Assembly: GCA_947253735.1 (NCBI GenBank)
Contig: CAMYAU010000093.1
Coordinates: 1 to 5,790, forward strand
Origin: an uncultured Varibaculum sp.
GTDB lineage: Bacteria > Actinomycetota > Actinomycetes > Actinomycetales > Actinomycetaceae
DNA length: 5,790 bases
Direction of reading: 5' to 3'
Positions 1 through 5,790 of the stretch are shown in pieces. The notes below the pieces were generated by a model. That model did not search any database. It worked only from the letters and a program-made list of their open reading frames with translations, and was not told the origin of the DNA. The stretch's first letter is position 1; each line of letters opens with the position of its first letter. The position numbers and the translations under genes are program-made.

Positions 1-2240
1 TTACCTGGGCTATTGTCATTTTAGGGGCAGTGACGATGCTGTTAGGAGGCTACGCAGCGCTGCGGCAAACCGACTTGAAACTAGTGCTGGCTTTCGGCAC
101 AGTTTCTCAGCTCGGATTCCTCACTATGCTTATCGGATCGGGCAGCCCCCCGCTATATTTGGCAGGATTGTGTGTTCTAGCTGCTCATTCGACCTTTAAA
201 TCCGGCTTATTCCTGACAACCGGGACTATCGAAAAACAAACCGGTACCAGAGAATTCCCTAGTCTATGCGGTCTGGGGGAACGCTCACGCGTATTGGCCA
301 TTTGCGCCTTAGCGGGAATACTCTCCATGGCAGGAATCCCGATTACTGGTGGGTACCTGGGGAAAGAGCATGCTATTACCGCCCTTCTTGACACAGGAAG
401 CCAGCTAAAATCCGGGGTGGTGCTGGTGGCACTGATTGCCGGATCTATATTTACCTTCGCTTATTCTCTGCGTTATTTTTGGGGGGCATTCAGTCACAAG
501 CATGACCGGCAAGGTACCTGCCCCCACCGACAAAAGCTGCGTGCAACGGGTAAGTCGCTGACGGTTATTCCCGGATTGCTTACCAGCCTTTCTTTATTCC
601 TGGGTTTCTTGCCCAACACCCTTAACAATTTCCTAGGGAAAACCGCGATTCAAACCTATGAACAGGATCCGGGGAATCTGCATCTGTGGTCAGGAATGTT
701 ACCTGCTACGGTAACTATCTTGATCCTTATGGCCGGTGCTGGACTATTCTGGAAACGGGCACGTTGGGCACGGTTACAAAGACGTCTGTCGCTTTCGCCG
801 CGCTGGCGCTCCCAAGGCATTTATTCTCGTACTATTCGCGGCTTGGAAAGAGGGGCTGCTTGGGTAACAGGGAAGGTACAGACTGGTTCTCTGCCTGCTG
901 ACCTATCAGTGATATTTACGGTATCCGTTGTTGCTACGGGGACTTGCCTATTGACAATTAGAGATAGGCATAGCTGGCATTTTACAGATTCTTTCGGTCA
1001 GGCTTTCATCTGCCTAGCATTAATCGGAATGGCCGCTATTTGCGTAGTTGCTCAGCGGCGGCTTAACGCGGTGCTGGCATTATCAGCCTGTGGAGCGGCG
1101 GTCGCGGCAATTTACGTGCTGCAGGGTGCTCCGGACTTGGCGCTGACTCAACTGGTGGTTGAGGCAGTTACCCTCACTTTGTTTTTACTGGTCTTGCGTC
1201 GTCTTCCTCCACGTTTCTCCCGCCGCCTGAGCCGTTGGGCGCCTGGGTACCGAGTTCTAATGGCCGCTGCCTGCGGAGTGGGTATCGTGTTGCTGGGATT
1301 ATCCACGTCCTCCGCCCGGATCCACGAACCAGTCTCCAACCTGGTAACTACCGAAGGCAGCATATTTGCCGGGGGTCAAAACCTCGTAAATATCCTGCTA
1401 GTGGACGTGAGAGCCTGGGATACGGTGGGGGAACTGTCAGTACTACTGGTAGCTGCCACCGGGGTTACTGCTCTCATCTATCTGCGTGGACTAACCACTG
1501 CGCTCGCTGACTCGCAGCGCGCTCGCCGACATCGCCTGTTGGCGAGGGCACGCAAACGCCGAGATAGCTTGAAGGAAACTTCTGCCGCGCCCCAGCAGAC
1601 TTGGCTAGCAGTTTCTACCTTAATCAGTCCGCGCCGCCGCTCTATTTTGCTAGAAGTTTCCACGCGGATCCTCTTCCATACCTTGCTACTAGTTTCGATC
1701 TGGTTGTTGTTCATCGGACACAACCACCCTGGTGGCGGTTTTATCGGAGGTATGGTCGCCGGGATTGCTATCACTATCCGATATTTCGCGGGTGGCCGTT
1801 TTGAACTGCTGGAGGCGGTTCCGGCCAGGCCAGGCGGGGTAATTGCCATCGGAATGACTACTGCGGCAGTCAGCGCCTTGGTTCCTTTAGCGTTTGGGTA
1901 CACGGTTTTGCAAAGCGTGGAGGCTCACCTCGACTTAGGGATTCTAGGGGAACTGCATTTCACTTCCGCAATGGGACTAGATATTGGGGTGTATTTGCTG
2001 GTCATCGGAGTGGTACTGGACTTGCTACAGTCATTGGGATCCGAAATTGACCGGCAGGGCGAATCCGCAGGTCACCAACTACCTGAAATCGATATCACCG
2101 GACGTGAAGATCCGGTGGAGCACTCAGCAGATTTAGGAGAGAACGAGGGGGAAAACTCAGTTTCTTCCTCTGAAAGCGAAAGCAAAAAGCTTCCACCAGT
2201 ACTAACACCTGTGTCTAAGCCTCGGGAGGCGCAGTTATGA
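1..2240 (+). CDS. mrpA: Mrp Na+/H+ antiporter subunit A fused to subunit B (5' partial)
   Basis: Large subunit of the Mrp antiporter, a cytoplasmic-membrane protein related to NuoL of complex I. The frame is open to the window edge (first full codon at 3), so the GTG at 30 is not the start; it lies within a membrane helix. By comparison with the family, roughly 250-280 N-terminal residues are missing. Numbering residues from base 30: the end of the proton-conducting domain spans about 1-150, with TVSQLG (24-29), a TM His/Lys pair (H53, K57) and the G-K-E turn near 111-113. Further helices follow. An MbhD/NuoJ-like domain (about 325-395) has LNAVLALSA and GAPDLALTQ. An MbhE-like segment follows (WDTVGE near 463), then a basic linker, an MrpB domain (about 534-668) and a polar tail of some 67 residues. 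The stop overlaps mrpC by 4 bases. Family assignment is secure; only the N-terminus is unknown. Confidence 0.96.
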   Translation, partial: TWAIVILGAVTMLLGGYAALRQTDLKLVLAFGTVSQLGFLTMLIGSGSPPLYLAGLCVLAAHSTFKSGLFLTTGTIEKQTGTREFPSLCGLGERSRVLAICALAGILSMAGIPITGGYLGKEHAITALLDTGSQLKSGVVLVALIAGSIFTFAYSLRYFWGAFSHKHDRQGTCPHRQKLRATGKSLTVIPGLLTSLSLFLGFLPNTLNNFLGKTAIQTYEQDPGNLHLWSGMLPATVTILILMAGAGLFWKRARWARLQRRLSLSPRWRSQGIYSRTIRGLERGAAWVTGKVQTGSLPADLSVIFTVSVVATGTCLLTIRDRHSWHFTDSFGQAFICLALIGMAAICVVAQRRLNAVLALSACGAAVAAIYVLQGAPDLALTQLVVEAVTLTLFLLVLRRLPPRFSRRLSRWAPGYRVLMAAACGVGIVLLGLSTSSARIHEPVSNLVTTEGSIFAGGQNLVNILLVDVRAWDTVGELSVLLVAATGVTALIYLRGLTTALADSQRARRHRLLARARKRRDSLKETSAAPQQTWLAVSTLISPRRRSILLEVSTRILFHTLLLVSIWLLFIGHNHPGGGFIGGMVAGIAITIRYFAGGRFELLEAVPARPGGVIAIGMTTAAVSALVPLAFGYTVLQSVEAHLDLGILGELHFTSAMGLDIGVYLLVIGVVLDLLQSLGSEIDRQGESAGHQLPEIDITGREDPVEHSADLGENEGENSVSSSESESKKLPPVLTPVSKPREAQL
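1629..2033 (+). other. MrpB (MnhB) domain fused to the C-terminus of MrpA
   Basis: This part of the mrpA reading frame encodes an MnhB-type domain that is a separate gene, mrpB, in Bacillus and many other bacteria. Visible marks are the first helix RILFHTLLLVSIWLLF, the family signature GHNHPGGGFIGG (codons around 1716-1750), and three further hydrophobic segments ending in the LGILGELHFTSAMGLDIGVY region, typical of the MnhB C-terminus. No stop, start codon or Shine-Dalgarno-like sequence separates it from the MbhE-like segment. A linker of about 45 residues, rich in Arg and Lys (roughly bases 1490-1625), joins the two. No free mrpB lies between mrpA and mrpC, so the fusion supplies this subunit. 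Such fusions are, to my knowledge, common in actinobacteria. Confidence 0.92.
2224..2229 (+). promoter_or_regulatory. Shine-Dalgarno site for mrpC
   Basis: GGGAGG lies 7 bases before the ATG at 2237. It sits inside the last codons of mrpA and fixes the mrpC start, which overlaps the mrpA stop as ATGA. Confidence 0.75.
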
Positions 2241-2665
2241 GCGTTTCTTTATGCCTACTGTTAGCAGCAGGCTTCCTAGTTGCCTGCGGGGTTTACCTGG
2301 TCACTGAACGCACCTTGACCCGCATAGTTATCGGTTTAGGGTTGCTCGGAAACGGAATTAATTTGTTTCTACTTTCCCAAGGTGGGCGCGCAGGTACCGC
2401 CCCCATTTTGGGAACCGCAATCTCGAAAATGTCTGATCCGCTCCCCCAAGGAATGATTCTGACCGCGATCGTGCTCTCTATGGCGACTACTGCCTTTGGA
2501 CTGGCACTTGCCTACCGTTCCTGGCGACTGTCGGGACATGACGAAGTTACCGATGATCTTGAAGATAGGCGGCTGGCAAAGAAAGTGGGCGATACAGAAC
2601 GTTTCTGGCGCCTAGATCTTGATGAACTAGATAAGAGCCACGGTCGTAAAAGGAGGGAGCTGTGA
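2237..2665 (+). CDS. mrpC: Mrp Na+/H+ antiporter subunit C
   Basis: Small membrane subunit of the Mrp complex, homologous to NuoK of complex I; it is thought to pack between the MrpA and MrpD modules. The 142-residue product has three hydrophobic helices (about 2-21, 28-47 and 72-93). It carries the family signatures GLGLLGNGINLFLL in helix 2 and DPLPQ (67-71) followed by TAIVL at the start of helix 3. About 49 residues after the last helix are strongly charged, both acidic and basic, and make the protein longer than the roughly 110-residue Bacillus type. The start is the ATG overlapping the mrpA stop by 4 bases with a good ribosome site. Its own TGA overlaps the mrpD GTG start. Translational coupling to both neighbours is likely. 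Confidence 0.95.
   Translation: MSVSLCLLLAAGFLVACGVYLVTERTLTRIVIGLGLLGNGINLFLLSQGGRAGTAPILGTAISKMSDPLPQGMILTAIVLSMATTAFGLALAYRSWRLSGHDEVTDDLEDRRLAKKVGDTERFWRLDLDELDKSHGRKRREL
2648..2657 (+). promoter_or_regulatory. Shine-Dalgarno site for mrpD (GTG start)
   Basis: AAAAGGAGGG ends 4 bases before the GTG at 2662. It is the strongest ribosome site in the window and supports a GTG start overlapping the mrpC stop as GTGA. Confidence 0.8.
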
Positions 2666-4374
2666 ACTTTCTTTTAGCACTTCCAGTGCTCCTTCCCCTA
2701 CTAGCTGCAGCTTTAACCCTGGGATTGGGACGCCACTATCGCATCCAGTCAGTAGTTGCCTTCACCACCCTGACTGCCTCCCTGGCGATTGCGATCGTGA
2801 TTTTGTTGTTTTCCGACGAGGCTACCCTGGTTTTAGATGTCGGCTCTTGGGCAGCGCCGATTGGAATTTCACTGGTCGGTGACCGTCTCGCTGCAATAAT
2901 GCTTTGCACGTCTTTAGTGGTAATGGTGGCGGTACTGGCTTATTCTCTTTCAGAAGGCACCGTCCACGAGTCCGAAGATATTCCTACCCCCATTTTTCAT
3001 CCCACCTATCTGGTGTTGTGCGCGGGGGTTAATAACGCGTTTCTCACTGGGGATATGTTTAACCTCTACGTGGGGGTAGAAATCCTGCTCACCTCCTCTT
3101 TCGTGTTAATTACTCTGGGAGGAACTCGAGATAGGATTCGCTCTGGCACCGTTTATGTCGCGGTATCAATGGTGGGATCAGCGGTTTTCTTGGTAGCTTT
3201 GGCTGCTCTCTATGGCGCCTGTGGCACTATGAATATGGCGCAGCTGTCTATGCGGCTAACGGAAATCGATCCGGCAGTCGCCATGCTTATCCAAACATTA
3301 TTCCTGGTCGCGTTTGGTTTAAAGGCGGCAGTTTTCCCGCTTTCCGCCTGGCTGCCGGACTCTTACCCTACCGCGCCCGCCCCGATTACCGCGGTATTTG
3401 CGGGTTTGCTGACCAAAGTGGGGGTCTATGCGATTATCCGGATGCAGGTATTGATTTTCCCGGCTTCCCCGGTGGATATGGTACTGGCGGTAGTCGGGAT
3501 TTTCACCATGATTGTAGGAATCTTGGGGGCGGTCGCCCAGGACGATATTAAGCGGCTACTATCTTTTACCTTGGTTTCCCATATCGGCTTCATGATTTGG
3601 GGAATTTCCCTGGCCAATACCTTGGGAGTGGCCTCGGCGATCTTTTACGCTGTTCACCATATTTTGGTGCAAACTACTTTATTCCTGGTGGCAGGGATGA
3701 TGGAAAAGATTGGCGGTTCTACTTCGCTGCGCCGTCTACACTCCTTGGCAAAGATTTCTCCGCTACTAGCAATCTGGTATTTGATTCCGGCTTTCAACCT
3801 GGTTGGGTTCCCACCTTTGACCGGCTTCTTGGGCAAACTGGGTTTAGCAGAGGCCACGGCGGCCCGCAACACTCCCCTGGCCTGGGCACTGCTGGCTGCG
3901 GGTCTGATTGCTTCGCTACTAACCCTGTATGTGGTAGTCAAGATCTGGCTGCAAACTTTCTGGCAAGGGCGGGAATCCGCGCAAGAAAGTGGAGGAGAAG
4001 AGGAGGAAGCCGTAGACACCTTGAATCCGGCTGCTCGCGTTCCCCGGGGGGTTTGGGCAGCAACAGGTTTTCTAACCGCGGTAACGATTGCTCTGTCGAT
4101 TTTTGCGGGGCCTGCCTATACCTTTACTGAACGCGCCACGATTTCTATGTCACGGGCAGAATATCAACGCGCTATTCTCGGTGAGGACGGACGCGGACAC
4201 GGGATCTCAAAACTTTCTTCAGGGATTCCGGAAAATTTGTTAGCTACGGGCAACGGGCAAGACACTACCCCCAAGGCTTCCAATGGCGCGCACAACTTTG
4301 TTCTAGATGCGTTTTCACTTGTACCGACGAATTTTAGCAAACCCGCCCTGGTGAGGGGAGGTAGCGATGAGTAA
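2662..4374 (+). CDS. mrpD: Mrp Na+/H+ antiporter subunit D
   Basis: Antiporter-like subunit homologous to NuoM/NuoN and MrpA, with a proton/cation path through the membrane. The 570-residue protein has about 14 hydrophobic helices. Polar residues expected in the family are visible: E140 in helix 5 (LYVGVE), K221 in helix 7 (FGLKAAVFPLSAWLPD), K252 in helix 8 (LLTKVGVYA), H307 (TLVSHIGFM), H332/H333, and K392 in the PPLTGFLGK turn. The usual Lys two or three residues after the helix-10 His is a Gln (Q337 in HHILVQTTLF). An acidic loop (G-G-E-E-E-E, about 444-449) precedes the last helix (about 465-483), and a polar tail of about 87 residues follows, longer than in the typical 490-520-residue homologue. 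The GTG start has a strong ribosome site and overlaps mrpC by 4 bases; the 3' end overlaps mrpE by 8. Confidence 0.96.
   Translation: MNFLLALPVLLPLLAAALTLGLGRHYRIQSVVAFTTLTASLAIAIVILLFSDEATLVLDVGSWAAPIGISLVGDRLAAIMLCTSLVVMVAVLAYSLSEGTVHESEDIPTPIFHPTYLVLCAGVNNAFLTGDMFNLYVGVEILLTSSFVLITLGGTRDRIRSGTVYVAVSMVGSAVFLVALAALYGACGTMNMAQLSMRLTEIDPAVAMLIQTLFLVAFGLKAAVFPLSAWLPDSYPTAPAPITAVFAGLLTKVGVYAIIRMQVLIFPASPVDMVLAVVGIFTMIVGILGAVAQDDIKRLLSFTLVSHIGFMIWGISLANTLGVASAIFYAVHHILVQTTLFLVAGMMEKIGGSTSLRRLHSLAKISPLLAIWYLIPAFNLVGFPPLTGFLGKLGLAEATAARNTPLAWALLAAGLIASLLTLYVVVKIWLQTFWQGRESAQESGGEEEEAVDTLNPAARVPRGVWAATGFLTAVTIALSIFAGPAYTFTERATISMSRAEYQRAILGEDGRGHGISKLSSGIPENLLATGNGQDTTPKASNGAHNFVLDAFSLVPTNFSKPALVRGGSDE
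4354..4361 (+). promoter_or_regulatory. Shine-Dalgarno site for mrpE
   Basis: AGGGGAGG lies 5 bases before the ATG at 4367. It decides the start in favour of the long form of MrpE. The later in-frame ATG at 4571, which would begin right at the first membrane helix, has no comparable site before it. Confidence 0.72.
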
Positions 4375-5179
4375 CGAAGAAACAGATAACCCTAACAAAG
4401 GAAAAACTGTTTCAGCTGATTCCCCGGAGAAGTTTGCGCAAGGGCTAGCAGATTCTATTGACAACCGGTACAAGCGGGAGGGAGCGCAAGAGACCTCCGC
4501 CAACGCCGCACCTAGGCGACCTGGTCTGAAACAGCGTTTACGTACTCTACCTCGCCGCTGTTCCCTAGGCATGACCGCCTGGTTATTTGTAGTCTGGATG
4601 CTGCTGATTCGGGACCTTTCAGCGGTTTCTATTTGCGGGGGTTTACTGCTGGCTTTAGCACTGCAGATATTTTCCCCGATGCCTCATGTTAATCCGGTCA
4701 AAAGCTTTCGCCCCCTACGGGTAACTTGGCTGATACTGCGGTTCGCTTGGGATTTGTTGGCTTCGGCTTTCCAGGTGGCATACGTGGTTTTGCGCAGCAA
4801 ACCCGCTCGCCCCCAGATGATCGAAGTGGAGATGGTGACCCGTTCAGAGTTTTATTTAACCATGGCATCGGCAATGACTTGTCTGGTACCAGGATCTTTA
4901 GTGGTGCGTGCCCGCATCAATCCTTCGCGGGTAGTTTTGCACGTATTGGATGGGCCGCTTTCGGGAGGAGCGCGGGGGGTTGAGAAATCTTTGCACGCCC
5001 TCGAAATAAGAATTGTAAAAGCCTTGGGTAGCCGGGCAGAGATTCGTGAGGCCGAGGAACGTTTGCAAAGCTATGAACAGCTAGTTAGGGAGGGGAAAAT
5101 CCCCTACTCTGGCCGGAGTCCTTATCTGCCCGAGGACACGTACCAGCAATCAGCTAACGAAGGAAGGCAATCGCTATGA
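4367..5179 (+). CDS. mrpE: Mrp Na+/H+ antiporter subunit E
   Basis: Small MNHE-family membrane subunit, needed for assembly and activity of the Mrp complex in characterised systems; it has no complex-I counterpart. The 270-residue product has a hydrophilic N-terminal part (1-65, no hydrophobic segment, ending in a basic stretch rich in Arg/Lys/Pro). The family core follows: paired hydrophobic segments (about 67-102), another membrane-associated segment (about 116-142), then a soluble domain with the conserved SAMTCLVPGSLVV (168-180) and VVLHVLDG (189-196). A polar tail of about 45 residues ends the protein. Bacillus MrpE is about 160 residues, so both ends are extended. The start at 4367 overlaps mrpD by 8 bases and has a good ribosome site; an internal ATG at 4571 would give a 202-residue core but lacks a ribosome site. 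It overlaps mrpF by 4 bases (ATGA). Confidence 0.92.
   Translation: MSNEETDNPNKGKTVSADSPEKFAQGLADSIDNRYKREGAQETSANAAPRRPGLKQRLRTLPRRCSLGMTAWLFVVWMLLIRDLSAVSICGGLLLALALQIFSPMPHVNPVKSFRPLRVTWLILRFAWDLLASAFQVAYVVLRSKPARPQMIEVEMVTRSEFYLTMASAMTCLVPGSLVVRARINPSRVVLHVLDGPLSGGARGVEKSLHALEIRIVKALGSRAEIREAEERLQSYEQLVREGKIPYSGRSPYLPEDTYQQSANEGRQSL
5160..5167 (+). promoter_or_regulatory. Shine-Dalgarno site for mrpF
   Basis: AAGGAAGG lies 8 bases before the ATG at 5176, within the last codons of mrpE. It is imperfect but at normal spacing, and supports the ATGA overlap start. Confidence 0.62.
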
Positions 5180-5526
5180 CCTTAATTTTTGCTTTGAATT
5201 GGGCAATGTTATGCGTTGCTGAACTGCTGGCGCTCTATATCTTGTGGCGGGGACCGGGGATTTTGAATCGTACGGTAGCGCTAGATCTGCTTACCGCTAT
5301 TACCATCGGAATTATTTGTTTGGTGTCGGTTACTGGGGAGCGCGACGATACCATGCAGATTTTGCTGATTCTAACTTTGGTGAGTTTCTTGACCGCAACG
5401 TCAGTGGCGCGAATTATCGGGCAACGTTCGGCAGCGGAGCGAGCTCATACTTCAAACCCTGCTGTTGCTACCAATCCGCAGCAACCTGCTGATACAGCCT
5501 TGACAGAAGGAGGACGTGATGAGTGA
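5176..5526 (+). CDS. mrpF: Mrp Na+/H+ antiporter subunit F
   Basis: Three-helix membrane subunit of the Mrp complex (MrpF/PhaF family). The 116-residue product has helices at about 3-24, 34-53 and 60-81. It shows the family pattern RGP (25-27), then a turn and ALD (35-37) at the head of helix 2, and SFLTATSVAR at the end of helix 3. The conserved turn usually reads Asp-Arg (as in PDRVVALD of Bacillus), but here it is Asn-Arg (N31-R32), while the second acidic residue, D37, is kept. The last 35 or so residues form a hydrophilic Ala/Pro/Gln-rich tail. It starts inside the end of mrpE (4-base overlap), and its stop overlaps mrpG by 8 bases. Confidence 0.95.
   Translation: MTLIFALNWAMLCVAELLALYILWRGPGILNRTVALDLLTAITIGIICLVSVTGERDDTMQILLILTLVSFLTATSVARIIGQRSAAERAHTSNPAVATNPQQPADTALTEGGRDE
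5507..5513 (+). promoter_or_regulatory. Shine-Dalgarno site for mrpG
   Basis: AAGGAGG lies 5 bases before the ATG at 5519, within the last codons of mrpF. This near-consensus site fixes the mrpG start, which has an 8-base overlap. Confidence 0.78.
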
Positions 5527-5790
5527 AACTTGGTCTACCGTCCTCAGTTATCTGGGGATAGCAATTTTAACTCTGGGTTCTGCCATGACGCTGATAGCTG
5601 CTATCGGGGTGGTGAAGTTGCCGACTTTGCTACAACGGCAACATGCTGCCACAAAACCGCAGTTAACCGGGTTTATTTTGACCTGTCTGGGATTGGTCGC
5701 GATTCGACAAACTTGGTCTTGGTTGACGGTAGTGCTGCTAGCGATCGTGTTGCAGACAATAACTGCCCCGATTGGTGCGCATTTGATTGG
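5519..5790 (+). CDS. mrpG: Mrp Na+/H+ antiporter subunit G (3' partial)
   Basis: Last of the usual Mrp subunits, a small three-helix membrane protein (MnhG/PhaG family). Ninety full codons are visible and the frame stays open at the window edge; actinobacterial homologues are usually only a little over 100 residues, so most of the protein is present. Helices lie at about 9-31, 49-63 and 66-88. The family signature is recognisable at residues 30-48 as GVVKLPTLLQRQHAATKPQ, with R40, H42 and K46 kept. The usual R-x-P-D of this motif reads K33-L-P-T36, so the acidic residue is missing. The downstream ITAPIGAHLIG segment is also typical of the family. It begins within mrpF with a strong ribosome site, so it should be cotranslated with the rest of the operon. 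Confidence 0.94.
   Translation, partial: MSETWSTVLSYLGIAILTLGSAMTLIAAIGVVKLPTLLQRQHAATKPQLTGFILTCLGLVAIRQTWSWLTVVLLAIVLQTITAPIGAHLI

Noticed and set aside
30..32. GTG at 30 as the real start of mrpA
   Set aside because: The frame stays open upstream to base 3 and reads TWAIVILGAVTMLLGG, a typical MrpA helix. The start therefore lies outside the window.
1062..1530. MbhD/MbhE-like domains suggesting a membrane-bound hydrogenase or complex I operon
   Set aside because: These domains are normal parts of MrpA. No hydrogenase or NADH-oxidising subunit is present, and MrpE, MrpF and MrpG follow, which define a Mrp antiporter.
1605..1700. Three similar short stretches (CTAGCAGTTTC, CTAGAAGTTTC, CTACTAGTTTC)
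   Set aside because: They are short, imperfect and unevenly spaced, and encode ordinary helix residues (Leu-x-Val-Ser). Shared codon choice is enough to explain them.
1478..1903. Minus-strand open frame of 141 codons
   Set aside because: It lies antisense within the MrpB-domain part of mrpA, which has clear family signatures. The minus-strand product shows no recognisable domain and there is no convincing ribosome site.
3991..4011. Purine-rich GGAGGAGAAGAGGAGG stretch as an internal ribosome site
   Set aside because: It encodes the acidic Glu-rich loop of MrpD, and no sensible gene starts just after it.
3597..4130. Plus-strand open frame of 177 codons in another frame of mrpD
   Set aside because: It overlaps the well-conserved helices of MrpD. 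Its Gly/Arg/Ser-rich translation looks like an out-of-frame reading.

Overview
The window is one tightly packed block of six plus-strand genes encoding a Mrp-type (multi-subunit) Na+/H+ antiporter, the CPA3/Mnh/Pha family. The order is mrpA (5' end outside the window, fused to mrpB), mrpC, mrpD, mrpE, mrpF and mrpG (3' end outside the window). No stretch lacks a gene: every gene overlaps the next by 4 or 8 bases, so promoters and terminators for the operon must lie outside. I see no RNA gene, mobile element, CRISPR array or long repeat.

The likely host is an actinobacterium of moderate G+C (about half by eye). The fused MrpA-MrpB protein, the gene order and the MrpD and MrpG motif variants look actinobacterial. 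Free use of TTA/CTA leucine codons argues against a high-G+C streptomycete or mycobacterium. A moderate-G+C member of the Actinomycetaceae (for example Varibaculum-like or Mobiluncus-like) is my best guess, but the sequence does not prove it.

Layout: bases 1-2240 encode the C-terminal three quarters or so of MrpA with an MrpB (MnhB) domain at its end. Bases 2237-2665 encode MrpC (NuoK-like), 2662-4374 MrpD (NuoM/N-like antiporter subunit), 4367-5179 MrpE, 5176-5526 MrpF, and 5519-5790 the first 90 codons of MrpG. All products are membrane proteins. In the characterised family they form one hetero-oligomeric complex in the cytoplasmic membrane, which uses the proton-motive force to expel Na+ (sometimes Li+ or K+) in exchange for H+. 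It supports salt and alkali tolerance and pH homeostasis. MrpA and MrpD are the complex-I-like proton/ion channel subunits, and MrpC/E/F/G and the MrpB domain complete the assembly.

I found no undescribed system. The points worth a second look are details of a known one: substitutions at usually conserved polar positions in MrpD, MrpF and MrpG, long hydrophilic extensions on MrpA, MrpC, MrpD and MrpE, and an unbroken chain of overlapping start/stop codons.
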